64,000 nt of DNA from Salinispora arenicola (GCF_006716065.1 NZ_VFOL01000001.1:4650001-4714000), one strand, 5' to 3'; positions 8,805 to 17,826 are shown, numbered from the stretch's first letter. The notes: generated from the sequence alone by a model not told the origin. Program-made: numbers and translations.

Positions 8805-10208
8805 CTAACGACGGTGCTCCCCCGCGAGTCGTTCCAGTAGCGGGACGATGTCAGCGGGGCTCGGCATGGCCAGCCAGGTGTCGAAAATCGCCCGGGCACC
8901 GTCGCGGTACGACGGCTCACGCACCACGTCTTGGATCATTGTCCGGACCTCCTCGACCGACTTCTCGTAGTGGTCGAGGCGGACGCCGGCACCCCGGCGT
9001 ACCACGTAGTCCGCCGTCGGCGTCGCCTCCAACTTCTTCCCCGGCAGTTGCCAGGTGGTCACCGTCTGGACCACCTCCTCGCTGACGCCGAACTCGAATC
9101 CGACCCGGTAGGTGCCGTCGGCCATCGTCCGCGGGTCGACCTCGACCGGCTGCATCATCAACGACTCGTCGGTGTCGCAGACGATCTGCGGCAGGTTGAA
9201 GGCCACCGGTGCGGCGAATGTCCCGCCACCGCCGTGGTGGATGACCGCCGAGCAGGTGGGCATGAGCTGGGTCAGCGACACCCACTCGAGCGCCCGCACG
9301 TTGTCGGGGATCTGCTCGACACCCTCCAGTTGCTGGGCGTTGAGCGTGGCGACCACCTCGATATCGAGGTCCGCCACCGCTTCCAGGATCTTCGGGGTGC
9401 GGCCCCAGTCGCCCTTGATGAACCGACGCGTCGACTCGCCCAGCGTCAACGCCACCCGGGGCCGCTGTGGTGCGCCGTGCAGCCACTCCGGTATCAGGTC
9501 CGCCCCGGTGAACGGCACGTACCGTACCGGTAGGACCGTGGCGCTGGTCGGCAGGCTCATCCCGGTCGGCATCGGGTCGATGGTCCACTGCCCGTACAGG
9601 ATCTCGTCGTCGACCTCGATGCCGTACTTGTCGGCCAATGGCTGGAGCAGGTCGGCCACCGGGTTCTCGGACAGACCCGCCGCACGCAGTTCGGCCCGAC
9701 GCTCCCGCAGCCGGTCGAAGCACCAGCCCGGATAGTCCAGGTTGAGGGTGAATCGGGCGTGCGCCGCGCCGCTGACCCGGGCTGCCATCGACGCCGCCGC
9801 CATCGTCGCGTCCCAGATCACCAGGTCGGGCCGCCAGGCCCGGGCGAAGTCCACGAGGTCGACCGCGTACGGCAGGTCGGCCCGGATGTAGTCCGAGATG
9901 GGGTTCAGCAGCCACTGATAGAAGGCGATCCAGTGCTCCCGTCCCTGCTCGTCGAGGCCGAGTACGTCCGCGTACCGCAGCACCTCCTCGGGCCGGGCCG
10001 GGGGACGCGCGTCCGAGCGGGTACGGGCCTCGTCGGCCGCCGGGTCACCGAGACCGACCGGGGTCAGTCCGGCGGCCCGGACCGAATCGGCGAACCGGGC
10101 GTGGGTGGCGACGCGTACCTCGTGGCCCGCGCTCTGCAACGCCCACGCTACCGGCGTGATGGGCCAGAGGTGGGCATGCGAGGGCTGGACGGCGATCACG
10201 ATGCGCAT
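8805..10208 (-). CDS. GT-B glycosyltransferase (natural product family)
   Basis: Expected to attach the NDP-pentose to the aglycone. The 467-residue protein has the GT1/GT-B layout: N-terminal acceptor domain beginning MRIVIAVQPSHAHLWP, and C-terminal donor domain with the hallmark HHGGGGTFAAPVAF near residue 350. The ATG at 10208 has AGGAG six bases upstream; the frame is open further left but without a start site. It resembles enediyne glycosyltransferases such as SgcA6 and CalG enzymes. It is the only glycosyltransferase here, consistent with a single sugar unless others lie beyond the left edge. Confidence 0.9.
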   Translation of the reverse strand: MRIVIAVQPSHAHLWPITPVAWALQSAGHEVRVATHARFADSVRAAGLTPVGLGDPAADEARTRSDARPPARPEEVLRYADVLGLDEQGREHWIAFYQWLLNPISDYIRADLPYAVDLVDFARAWRPDLVIWDATMAAASMAARVSGAAHARFTLNLDYPGWCFDRLRERRAELRAAGLSENPVADLLQPLADKYGIEVDDEILYGQWTIDPMPTGMSLPTSATVLPVRYVPFTGADLIPEWLHGAPQRPRVALTLGESTRRFIKGDWGRTPKILEAVADLDIEVVATLNAQQLEGVEQIPDNVRALEWVSLTQLMPTCSAVIHHGGGGTFAAPVAFNLPQIVCDTDESLMMQPVEVDPRTMADGTYRVGFEFGVSEEVVQTVTTWQLPGKKLEATPTADYVVRRGAGVRLDHYEKSVEEVRTMIQDVVREPSYRDGARAIFDTWLAMPSPADIVPLLERLAGEHRR

Positions 10209-10642
10209 GGGCACTCCTAGCGTGGATGGCTCGACTGGAGGGGTACGCCCAGGACGCGACGCTGACATCGAACTGGTCAGGGTGGCCCTGCGGGGTCGCC
10301 GCCAGATCACCTCCAGGGACGCGGAGGAACGGACTCTCGTCACGATCTCCCCGCGGACAGGCTCACATCCGGCACGCGAGCGGGGCACCTCCGCGCTTGC
10401 GCTGGTTGACGCCCACGCCCTCGATGCTTACCGCGCTCCACACGTTCGGCCTGGCGGCGGCCGGCGTGACGATGGCAGGGCCGGTGTGTCCGGCGCCGAG
10501 GAGGATCGGTACCGCGGTCAGCGCCAACGATGATCTCGGCGGGAGTGGTGATCCGGTGCGGTCTCCCGCCGCGGTCTGTCGACCGCCCGGCGTGTGCGGA
10601 ATCACCTCCTGCGAGCGACCACCCGGCGGTACAACGTAAGGC
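10209..10642. other. Divergent intergenic region without supported gene
   Basis: The glycosyltransferase and the acetyltransferase read away from this stretch. Open frames exist on both strands but have no coding-like composition, domain or ribosome site. Presumably it holds the two promoters. Confidence 0.5.
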
Positions 10643-11956
10643 ATGGGAAGCCTAGGCGATCATTACCAGATTCGGCGCGGTCGCGAGTCGGACGTCGATC
10701 AGCTCGCACGCCTGCAGGCAGCCGTCCAACTGCAGGCGGCGACCGGCGGGGAACCGCACGCCGGGATCACCGCATGGGTCCACGATCTGCTGAGCGGGCA
10801 TCCTTCGGTCGTACCCGACGATTTCCTGGTCGTGGAGGACACCGCCACCGGTCACCTGGCGGCCAGTCTGGTCGGTCTTCGTCAGGAGTGGAGCCTGGCC
10901 GGGATTCGGCTGCCGGTGGTCCAGGTCGAGTTGGTGGGCACGGCACCGGAGCATCGCGGCAACCAGCTCACCGAACACCTACTCGCCGCGCTGCACGACC
11001 GCTGCGCGAATGATCACGTACCGCTCCAGGTCATCGAAGGGATCCCCCACTTCTACCGCCGGTTCGGCTATGACTACGCCCTGGCCAACGGCGGCGCCCC
11101 GACCGTGCCCGCCAACGCCCTACCGGACGCCTACCGGGGCCCGTGGACCGTCCGTCCCGCCACCGCTGCCGACGCGGACGCCCTGTCCGGCCTCGACCGA
11201 CGGCAGGCGGACGGGGAGGCACTGGCCTGCCAGCGGGACGCCGTCGTCTGGCGGTACGAGATCGAGGGCCGCCGCGCGAAGGATCTCGTTCGCCGCGAGA
11301 TTGCCGTCCTGCTGCGCGGCGCGGACGTCCAGGGATATCTCGTGCACGGCACTGCGCTGTCCCTGACGGGAGAGCTGACCGTGTTCGCCGCGACCTGCGA
11401 GCCGGCCGGGCACTGGCCAGAGGCCGCCGCCGCGATGTACGCCTATCTCGGCCGGGTCGGTCGGCGCTACGCCACGACGGCCCAGCGCCCGTTCCACGCA
11501 GTGCGTCTGCTGCTTGACGCGAACCATCTCCTGGCCCGGATGGGGCCCAGCGGAATACCAGCGCGCCCCGGAGCCTGGTACGCCCGAACCGGCGATTCGA
11601 TCGCGTTGCTCGCCCGCCTCGCCCCGCTGCTTCACAGCCGCTGGCAGTCGGCCGATCTGCGGTGGCCCGAGCCCACACTCGTGATAGACACCTACACCGC
11701 GAGCGCTCGCCTCGAGTTCGACGACGGTGAACTCACGGCAGTGACGGCGGGATGCAGCACGGTCGGCCCGAGCGCCGACGCGAGCCACCATGCCACCATG
11801 CCACCGGGTGCCCTGCTGCACCTCACCGTTGGTCACCGCACCCTGCCCGAGGTGCTCGACGCCTGGCCGGACGCCGCCGTGCGCGACGGCCTCACCGAGC
11901 AGTTCCTGTCGGCCGCGTTCCCGCGGGTACCGGTGCGGGTCTGGCCCCGCAACTGA
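10643..11956 (+). CDS. Eis-like GNAT N-acetyltransferase
   Basis: A 437-residue acetyl-CoA-dependent acetyltransferase of the Eis family. Seen: an N-terminal GNAT domain with the acetyl-CoA loop VGTAPEHRGNQLTEHLL at about residues 97-113, the PHFYRRFGYDYA segment, a second GNAT-like domain from about 160, and a C-terminal SCP2-like domain ending in the family's C-terminal region. Eis proteins acetylate amines of aminoglycosides and other amine-bearing molecules. Here it might acetylate an aminosugar or beta-amino group as self-protection, or be an unrelated housekeeping gene. The site before the ATG is weak (AAGG only three bases away), so translation initiation may be unusual. Confidence 0.8.
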   Translation: MGSLGDHYQIRRGRESDVDQLARLQAAVQLQAATGGEPHAGITAWVHDLLSGHPSVVPDDFLVVEDTATGHLAASLVGLRQEWSLAGIRLPVVQVELVGTAPEHRGNQLTEHLLAALHDRCANDHVPLQVIEGIPHFYRRFGYDYALANGGAPTVPANALPDAYRGPWTVRPATAADADALSGLDRRQADGEALACQRDAVVWRYEIEGRRAKDLVRREIAVLLRGADVQGYLVHGTALSLTGELTVFAATCEPAGHWPEAAAAMYAYLGRVGRRYATTAQRPFHAVRLLLDANHLLARMGPSGIPARPGAWYARTGDSIALLARLAPLLHSRWQSADLRWPEPTLVIDTYTASARLEFDDGELTAVTAGCSTVGPSADASHHATMPPGALLHLTVGHRTLPEVLDAWPDAAVRDGLTEQFLSAAFPRVPVRVWPRN

Positions 11957-12119
11957 CGGGGCCGCGGCCAGCGGCGACCTGGCCCGCGAACCGGCAGCCT
12001 GGACGTCCCTCGCACGGACTCGAGGCCGTCGCATCCACGCAGGGCCGGCACGTTCGGTGTTCTGGTGCGAGCACGCGCTGCGCACGCACCCGGGACGCGT
12101 GCTCGCCCGCGGGTTGCCC

Positions 12120-12830
12120 CTACCCGGCCTTCTTGCGCCCCATGTAGTAGGTCCGTTGCTCCTTGTCGAGATGTTCGATGGCGTAGCGCAACAGCGTCCG
12201 GGGCATGGTGGCGGCATGCCGGTCGAGGAATGCGAGCAGCCGCGCCTGGTCCCGGTCACCGGCACTGCGCAGCAGCCAGCCGGTGGCCTTGTGCACCAGA
12301 TCGTGCGGATCGGCTACGAGGATCTCGGCGATCCGGAACGTGTCGTCCACGTCGCCGGCCCGTAGGAACGCCATCGTGCTGACGATCGCGGTTCGCCGCT
12401 GCCAGGGGTTATCCGAACGCACCAACTCGTACAGCACGTCGCGGGGCTTGTCGACCAGGTACGCCCCCACCACGTTCCCGGCACCGAGGTCGACCAGATC
12501 CCAGTTGTCGATCCGGTCGTGCCGGCGCAGGTAGAGCTCGTACAGCTCCGCGCGGCGCGCGTCGGTGGTCTTTTTCCGCGACGCCTGTTTGGACATGATG
12601 CTGACCGCGCCGGCACGGACCTCGTGCACCGGGCTGTCGAGCAGCTTTTCGATCTCGCCCGGCGCCATGTCGATGAACTCCTTGGCCAGCGCGAAGACCT
12701 GGCCCATCCGTACGCCGATGAAGGTGTCGCCATCGGCGTGCTTGAAGTAGCGCTGGATCTTCCTGAGCTCTTCGTCCGACTGGTACGTCCGCAGCTTCTC
12801 GACGAACTGCTCCGCGCTGACATCCGTCAT
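12120..12830 (-). CDS. AlkD-like DNA alkylation-repair glycosylase
   Basis: A 236-residue HEAT-like-repeat protein of the AlkD/DNA alkylation repair family, which excises bulky or positively charged alkylated bases. Seen: all-helical repeats, the catalytic-region motif DNWDLVDLGAGNVVG at about residues 108-122 with the Trp/Asp pair expected of AlkD, and a later tryptophan in KATGWLLR. The start is fixed by GGAGGGGG before the ATG at 12830. Yatakemycin producers use an AlkD homolog (YtkR2) for self-resistance, so this gene beside a putative DNA-damaging product cluster is a resistance candidate. It may equally be a chromosomal repair gene. Confidence 0.85.
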   Translation of the reverse strand: MTDVSAEQFVEKLRTYQSDEELRKIQRYFKHADGDTFIGVRMGQVFALAKEFIDMAPGEIEKLLDSPVHEVRAGAVSIMSKQASRKKTTDARRAELYELYLRRHDRIDNWDLVDLGAGNVVGAYLVDKPRDVLYELVRSDNPWQRRTAIVSTMAFLRAGDVDDTFRIAEILVADPHDLVHKATGWLLRSAGDRDQARLLAFLDRHAATMPRTLLRYAIEHLDKEQRTYYMGRKKAG

Positions 12831-12985
12831 GGTGCCCCCTCCGATCGATAGGCGATCGTACCGACCCCTCGAGCTGTAGCCAGCTGATCGACACCGCGAT
12901 TCTGGGCCCGGCGGGCCGTCGTTCACCGCCTCGACGGGTTGGCGCAACGCGCCATCCACGTGGGAAGACATGCCGAGGCGCTGGC

Positions 12986-13014
12986 TTGACAGGGTAGTAG
13001 GCGAGGGATAAAAC
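12986..13014 (+). promoter_or_regulatory. Sigma70-like promoter for ArsR gene, leaderless mRNA likely
   Basis: TTGACA (12986-12991) and TAAAAC (13009-13014) are separated by 17 bases. The predicted transcription start falls at about 13021-13024, on or within three bases of the ATG, and no ribosome site is present. Confidence 0.6.
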
Positions 13015-13039
13015 CAACTCATTATGAAAACAGCTGGTT
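13012..13039. promoter_or_regulatory. Candidate ArsR operator (inverted repeat)
   Basis: AACCAACT and AGCTGGTT form 7/8 complementary arms 12 bases apart, straddling the -10 element and start codon. Such placement suits autorepression by the encoded regulator. Confidence 0.4.
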
Positions 13040-13419
13040 ATGTTGCCGACGAGGCCGAGCGTCTCAGCGCCACCTTCGCGGCGTTGGCGGACCCGACGCG
13101 ACGAGCGATCCTCGCCCGGCTGGCACAGGGCGACGCGACGGTGAAGGAGATCGCCGCCCCCTTCTCGATGAGTCAGCCAGCGATCTCCCGGCACCTGAAG
13201 GTCCTGGAGCACGCGGGGCTGATTTCCCGGGGGCGCGTCGCCCAACGGCGGCCGTGCCACCTCGAAGGGCGCCAGCTCACCCTGGTCGTCGACTGGCTGG
13301 AGAACTACCGCAGCTACTGGGCAGAGGCGTACGCGCACCTGGACGAGCTACTGGACACACTCCAGGCCGACGACGACCGCGACCAAACGACAGGTGGCCG
13401 GGAGGGCCAGGCACCATGA
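13024..13419 (+). CDS. ArsR-family winged-helix regulator
   Basis: A 131-residue DNA-binding repressor. ALADPTRRAILARLAQG begins the winged-helix domain, followed by the recognition helix SMSQPAISRHLKVLE and the wing. The usual ArsR metal-binding cysteines are absent, placing it in the metal-independent group often paired with AHSA1 proteins. Its last codon overlaps the ATG of the SRPBCC gene (ATGA), a common two-gene unit in actinomycetes. A promoter and an inverted repeat overlap its start, suggesting autoregulation. Confidence 0.9.
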   Translation: MKTAGYVADEAERLSATFAALADPTRRAILARLAQGDATVKEIAAPFSMSQPAISRHLKVLEHAGLISRGRVAQRRPCHLEGRQLTLVVDWLENYRSYWAEAYAHLDELLDTLQADDDRDQTTGGREGQAP

Positions 13420-13892
13420 CGGCGACAACCTTGCGAGTAACCACCCCGGCGGCGACCGACATCGTCCTGACCCGGGTGTTCAACGCGCCACGTCACCTCG
13501 TGTTCGACACGTTGACCCAGCCGGACCTGCTCAAACGGTGGTTTGGCGCACGTGGTTGGCACCTGGTCGAGTGCGAGGTCGACCTACGGGTCGGCGGGAG
13601 TTGGCGGTTCGTCTCGATGGGCCCTGGCAACCGCAGGATGGGGCAGGGCGGGGTGTACCACGAAGTCGAGGCGCCCGGCCGTCTCGCCTACACCGAGTCG
13701 TACGACGACCAGTGGGCGCCGGGCGAATCGCTCGTCACCACCGTACTCACCGAGCATGCTGGTCGTACCACGCTGACCAGTACGCTGCGCTACGCGTCGC
13801 CGGAGGTTCGGGACCTCGTCCTGGCCGCTCCGATGGAACGTGGCGTGGGCGAGGGCTATGACCGGCTCGACGACGTACTCACGTCGCTGTAA
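13416..13892 (+). CDS. SRPBCC (AHSA1-like) protein paired with ArsR
   Basis: A 158-residue AHSA1/START-like protein: IVLTRVFNAPRHLVFDTLT near the N-terminus, LLKRWFGARGW, and the C-terminal helix EGYDRLDDVL. The ATG overlaps the ArsR stop by four bases and GGAGGG lies upstream, so the two proteins are co-translated. Family members bind hydrophobic ligands; the pairing suggests a ligand-responsive switch. No enzyme activity can be assigned. Confidence 0.85.
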   Translation: MTATTLRVTTPAATDIVLTRVFNAPRHLVFDTLTQPDLLKRWFGARGWHLVECEVDLRVGGSWRFVSMGPGNRRMGQGGVYHEVEAPGRLAYTESYDDQWAPGESLVTTVLTEHAGRTTLTSTLRYASPEVRDLVLAAPMERGVGEGYDRLDDVLTSL

Positions 13893-13973
13893 CGCACGGC
13901 CCTACCAACCGTTAGAAGACACGTCGGCGGGAGCCCGCATGCGCCCGTCCGGCAAGGCCAACGAGAGGAAGAC

Positions 13974-14387
13974 ATGAACTGGACGCTGGAAGTCGTGCCG
14001 GTACCCGTCACCGATGTGGACCGTGCCAAGGAATTCTTCACCGAGAAGCTCGGCTTCAACCTGGACTACGACACCCGTGGCGGCGGTGAGTTCGGTCCGG
14101 TCCAGCTGACCCCGCCCGGTTCGGGTTGCTCGATCGTCATCGGCAAGGGCATGTCCGCGATGGAACCGGGCTCGCTGAAGGGCGTGCAGTTTGTGGTGGC
14201 GGACCTACAGAAGGCCCGTGAACTGCTGCTCGAGCGGGGCGTCGAGGTCAGCGAGATCCGGGTTGCCGGGCCGGAGGGCTTCCGCCCGGCCCAGGACGGC
14301 GACAGCCTGGACAATGTCGGCTTCGTGTTCTTCAACGACCCGGACGGCAACCACTGGGCGGTGCAGCAGGTGTCGTCCCGCAGCTAG
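13974..14387 (+). CDS. VOC (glyoxalase/bleomycin-resistance fold) protein
   Basis: A 137-residue vicinal-oxygen-chelate protein with the beta-alpha-beta-beta-beta repeat: VVPVPVTDVDRAKEFFTEKL at the N-terminus and FNDPDGNHWAVQQV at the C-terminus. GAGGAAGAC precedes the ATG. VOC members include dioxygenases, isomerases and antibiotic-binding resistance proteins. It sits 81 bases after the ArsR/SRPBCC pair and may share their transcript. Binding of the cluster product is possible but nothing in the sequence demonstrates it. Confidence 0.82.
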   Translation: MNWTLEVVPVPVTDVDRAKEFFTEKLGFNLDYDTRGGGEFGPVQLTPPGSGCSIVIGKGMSAMEPGSLKGVQFVVADLQKARELLLERGVEVSEIRVAGPEGFRPAQDGDSLDNVGFVFFNDPDGNHWAVQQVSSRS

Positions 14388-14396
14388 TGGCGACGC

Positions 14397-14432
14397 GACG
14401 TCGGGCGGGCCGGGCTCGGCCCGCCCGACGTC
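14397..14432. terminator. Strong bidirectional terminator hairpin
   Basis: A perfect 15-base stem (GACGTCGGGCGGGCC and its complement) with a six-base loop lies just after the VOC gene and before the convergent secreted-protein gene. Confidence 0.85.
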
Positions 14433-14448
14433 CTGCGGTGTCGACACG

Positions 14449-15183
14449 TTATCGACGCCGGGCACGCTCGTAGAGCTTGAGTGCCATCTCATCCGCGTGA
14501 TCGTCCAGTACCCAGATGAACAGGTCGCCCCTCTGGAGGAAGGCGATCGGCGAGGTGCAGGGCCGGTCGGAGCACTGCCAGGCGGCTCGGATCTGCTGGG
14601 TCAGCGGATCGTCCGGCTGGTTGAAGGTCACCGTCTGGGTGGCCGCGTAGGTGTCGGCGCCGGGCACCGACTGGGCCGGGCGCTCGGTGAAGCTGAGCAC
14701 ACCGTCCACGATCTTGCCGCCTCCGGTGGCGCTCGGTGGCCAGCCCTGGAAGGTCATCAGCCCCTCGTTGCAGGCCGCGATCCGGTGCCGGATGAGTTCC
14801 AGCCCGTCCCGAGGTGCCTTGGCCACGATGTGGACGAACTGGGTACCAGCGCTCCGGACGCCGAACTGGTGACCGCCCTTGAGCCGGTTGAGGCCGCCCA
14901 GCACGGCGAAGTAGCTCATGCAGCGCGGCATGACGACGACGCCGGACGGCTCACCGGTACCGGGAAGTACCTGCGCCGATGCTTGCTTGAGGCTGACGGT
15001 GCTGAACACCGTCGTGCCGGCGGGGTGCTCCGACGGGGGCAGCAGGACCGATTCCAGGTTGGTCGGGGTACGGCCCCGATGAGACATCTGCTCGGTCGCC
15101 ACGGCCGGCACGCTGCCGGCGACCAGGGCCGCCGCAGCCACCGCGGCCGCAGCGAACAGGAACCTACGTTTCGAGACCCGCAT
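14449..15183 (-). CDS. Secreted protein of unknown function
   Basis: Not recognised. The 244-residue protein begins with a basic n-region (MRVSKRR), a long alanine-rich hydrophobic core and a VPAVATEQ cleavage region, so it is exported by the Sec or Tat route without a lipobox cysteine. The mature part has four cysteines, paired perhaps as CMS/CNE and CSDRPC, and no transmembrane helix. GGAG precedes the ATG. It is much longer than the roughly 110-residue enediyne apoproteins, so I do not call it a chromoprotein carrier. Confidence 0.75.
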   Translation of the reverse strand: MRVSKRRFLFAAAAVAAAALVAGSVPAVATEQMSHRGRTPTNLESVLLPPSEHPAGTTVFSTVSLKQASAQVLPGTGEPSGVVVMPRCMSYFAVLGGLNRLKGGHQFGVRSAGTQFVHIVAKAPRDGLELIRHRIAACNEGLMTFQGWPPSATGGGKIVDGVLSFTERPAQSVPGADTYAATQTVTFNQPDDPLTQQIRAAWQCSDRPCTSPIAFLQRGDLFIWVLDDHADEMALKLYERARRR

Positions 15184-15446
15184 ACTTCTCCATTCATCGG
15201 CGTTTTGGCCTGCACAGCGATACGGCGGAAAGCCGGAACCCCATCCGGGGGTGATCGGACACCGACGATACGACTGGTGGTCGGATCTCGGCGTATGCGT
15301 GCGTGCGCTCTACCGGTCCACCGCACGCAATCGTGAAGGTGCGTGCGTCCAACGCTCCACAGCAGCATGTACCGCAGCACCTCCTGACGTCAGGCAGTGT
15401 CGCCGGGCCAGCGGGCCCACGCGTTCGCGGATTCGAGGAAGTGACC

Positions 15447-16670
15447 ATGACGAAATCAATGCCGGTTCAGGACCTGCCGGCGTTCCCGATCCCCCGGGAG
15501 TGCCCGTACCGGCCCTCGGCGCAGCACGTGTCACTGCGATCCGGCGGCCCGATGGCGAAAGTGCGGCTCTACAACGGCCGCACCGCGTGGCTGGTGACCG
15601 ACTCCGCGCATGCGCGCGCGGTCCTGTCTGACTACCGACGTGTGTCGATCAAGCCCTACCACGGCAACTACCCGCTCCTGAACGAGGAGTTCGAGAAGGT
15701 CGTCGACAGCGGGTACGCGGACGTGTTGTTCGGCGTCGACCCGCCCGAGCACACCCGCCAACGACAGATGATCATGCCGAGCTTCACGTTGCGGCGTACG
15801 GCGGTGCTCCGCCCGGACATCCAGCGCATCGTTGACGACAAGCTCGACGAGATGATGCGCCACGGCGCCCCCGGCGACCTGGTCACCGAATTCGCCCAGC
15901 CCGTGCCGTCGATGGTGATAAGTTTCCTGCTCGGCGTTCCGTGGGAGGACCACGAGGAGTTCGAGACCCCGGCGCACAAGCTGTTCGTCCCGGAACTCGC
16001 CGAGGAGGCAACCACCGAACTCGGTGCATACCTCGAACGGCTGATCCAGAAGAAGGAACAGCCTGGTGGAACCCCCGGCGGGACCGGCCTGCTCGACGAC
16101 CTGATCCGGGATCACCTGCGGGCCGGCGCGCTGAGCCGGGACGAACTCGTCCACATCGCGATGGCGATGCTGGTCGCCGGCACCGACACGACCACCAATG
16201 TGATCTCCCTCGGCACGCTCGCGCTGCTGGACAACCCGGACCAGTGGGCGGCCCTGCGCGACAACCCGGACGAGCTGATCCCCGGCGCGGTCGAGGAGAT
16301 CCTGCGGTACACATCACTGATCGAGGCGTTCGCCCGCGTCGCGGTGTCGGACATCGAGTTGAACGGTGCTGTCATCAAGGAGGGCGAGGGCATCCTGATC
16401 AGCTCCGCGGGCGTCAACTTCGACCCGGCGCTGGCACCGGACCCGGGCCGGTTCGACATCCGCCGCCCACCCCGCCCAAGCTTCTCGTTCAGCCACGGCA
16501 TCCACCGCTGCCCAGGCGACAACCTGGCCCGCCTCGAACTCGAGATTGCGTTTCGGAGCCTGGTCACCCGCATGCCGAACCTCCGCACCGCCAAGCCGAT
16601 CGACCAGATTCCCAGCAACAACAACGACGGGACGTTGCAGCGGCTGTACGAGCTCCCGGTTGTCTGGTAG
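15447..16670 (+). CDS. Cytochrome P450 (first of three)
   Basis: A 407-residue soluble bacterial P450 that would hydroxylate or otherwise oxidise a pathway intermediate with ferredoxin-supplied electrons. Seen: the I-helix oxygen-activation motif AGTDTT, the K-helix EILR (ExxR), and the heme loop FSFSHGIHRCPGDN with the ligand cysteine near residue 354. The start at 15447 follows GAGGAAG. It begins a same-strand run of P450, TIM-barrel protein, P450, P450 and MDR dehydrogenase, probably one operon. No ferredoxin or reductase gene is adjacent, so redox partners must come from elsewhere. Confidence 0.93.
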   Translation: MTKSMPVQDLPAFPIPRECPYRPSAQHVSLRSGGPMAKVRLYNGRTAWLVTDSAHARAVLSDYRRVSIKPYHGNYPLLNEEFEKVVDSGYADVLFGVDPPEHTRQRQMIMPSFTLRRTAVLRPDIQRIVDDKLDEMMRHGAPGDLVTEFAQPVPSMVISFLLGVPWEDHEEFETPAHKLFVPELAEEATTELGAYLERLIQKKEQPGGTPGGTGLLDDLIRDHLRAGALSRDELVHIAMAMLVAGTDTTTNVISLGTLALLDNPDQWAALRDNPDELIPGAVEEILRYTSLIEAFARVAVSDIELNGAVIKEGEGILISSAGVNFDPALAPDPGRFDIRRPPRPSFSFSHGIHRCPGDNLARLELEIAFRSLVTRMPNLRTAKPIDQIPSNNNDGTLQRLYELPVVW

Positions 16671-16704
16671 CGCGCAAGTCCCCACCGGCCAGGAAGGAAG
16701 CGCC

Positions 16705-17826
16705 ATGTCACACCAACCGACCGGCCCCGCCGCGGGCTTGGCGGCACCGGGCCTCGTGCACCGGGGGGTCGCGTACGACACCGGCACGAACTTCGCGACC
16801 GGTCAGGGGGCGTTGTCCCGCACCTGCTGGACCACCTCGAACATGCTGTCCGAGATCAGCCTGATCAGTGACCAGCTGAACTGCAACTCGGTGACCATCT
16901 ACGGCAGCGACCTCGACCGACTCACGGCGACCGCCGAGGCCGCCGTGGCACGGGGTCTGCACGTCCGGTTGCAGCCCCGGCTCGTGGACCGGCCGCAACC
17001 GGACGTCCTGGAGCACCTCGCCGAGGCCGCCCGACTCGCCGAGTCACTACGCCGCCAGGACGCCCAGGTGAGCCTCACCGTCGGCGCCGTACACCTGATC
17101 TTCACACCGGGCATCACCCCCGGAGACCAGTATCACGAGCGCATGGCCAACGTGTACGCGGACGCCAAGCACCACCTGCTGACCCCGACGGGGACGGTGA
17201 ACATGGCGACCGCCACTCCCCGGCTCAACGAGTTCCTCCACCGGGCGAGCGGCGTCGCCCGTGGGCTGTTCAACGGCGAACTGGGCTACTCCGCCGCGCT
17301 GTTCGAAGACGTCGACTGGCAGCTGTTCGACTCGATCGGACTCATGTACCAGTACCTGCCGAGGTGGCTGCCCACGGCGGAGGAGCACATCGCGGAGGTG
17401 ACGCGCTACCACCGGTGGGGCAAGCCGATCCACATCGCCGAGTACGGCACCGCGACCTACCAGGGCGCCGAGCAGAAGGCGTTCTTTTTCTGGGACATCG
17501 TCGACCGCAGTGGGCCGGTCCCCCTCATCCTCGACGGCTACGTCCGGGACGAGAGCGAGCAGGCCGCGTACCACCTGCGCATGCTCGACACATTCGAGCG
17601 GGCGGGCGTGCACGGTGTCGCGGTCTCGGAGCTGATCCATCCCACCCATCCGCACTCGACCGACCCTCGTAAAGACCTTGACATGGCAAGCATGGCCATC
17701 GTCAAGACCATTCGGGACGACTTCGCCGATCCGGCCTCCACCTACCGCTGGGAGCCGAAGGAGTCGTTTCACACCATCGCCGACCACTACGCCCACATCG
17801 GCTTCCAGGCAGCCGCCCGCAGGTGA
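16705..17826 (+). CDS. TIM-barrel glycosidase-like protein (family often labelled abortive infection)
   Basis: A 373-residue protein resembling an actinobacterial family frequently annotated as abortive phage infection protein, though its sequence looks like a (beta/alpha)8 glycosidase-type barrel. Conserved-looking segments are GVAYDTGTNFATGQG at about residues 21-35, LNCNSVTIYGSDLDRL, the strand-end IHIAEYGT (possible catalytic Glu) at about 245 and SELIHPTHPHSTDP near the C-terminus. No signal peptide or membrane helix is seen. The start at 16705 has AGGAAGG upstream. It lies between P450 genes 34 and about 38 bases away, so it probably serves the same pathway rather than phage defence. 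Biochemical function is unknown. Confidence 0.75.
   Translation: MSHQPTGPAAGLAAPGLVHRGVAYDTGTNFATGQGALSRTCWTTSNMLSEISLISDQLNCNSVTIYGSDLDRLTATAEAAVARGLHVRLQPRLVDRPQPDVLEHLAEAARLAESLRRQDAQVSLTVGAVHLIFTPGITPGDQYHERMANVYADAKHHLLTPTGTVNMATATPRLNEFLHRASGVARGLFNGELGYSAALFEDVDWQLFDSIGLMYQYLPRWLPTAEEHIAEVTRYHRWGKPIHIAEYGTATYQGAEQKAFFFWDIVDRSGPVPLILDGYVRDESEQAAYHLRMLDTFERAGVHGVAVSELIHPTHPHSTDPRKDLDMASMAIVKTIRDDFADPASTYRWEPKESFHTIADHYAHIGFQAAARR

Noticed and set aside
8917-9915. Long antisense frames over the glycosyltransferase and many other genes
   Set aside because: They are shadows of strongly GC3-biased genes, rich in Arg and Gly, with no domain motifs.
10226-10639. A 137-residue frame between glycosyltransferase and Eis-like gene
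   Set aside because: No ribosome site, no family motif, and composition unlike neighbouring genes.
14449-15183. Secreted protein as an enediyne apoprotein
   Set aside because: It is twice the length of known apoproteins and lacks their cysteine spacing; kept only as a secreted unknown.
16705-17826. Phage-defence (abortive infection) gene
   Set aside because: The label comes from loose family naming; sequence looks like a glycosidase-type barrel and the context is biosynthetic.
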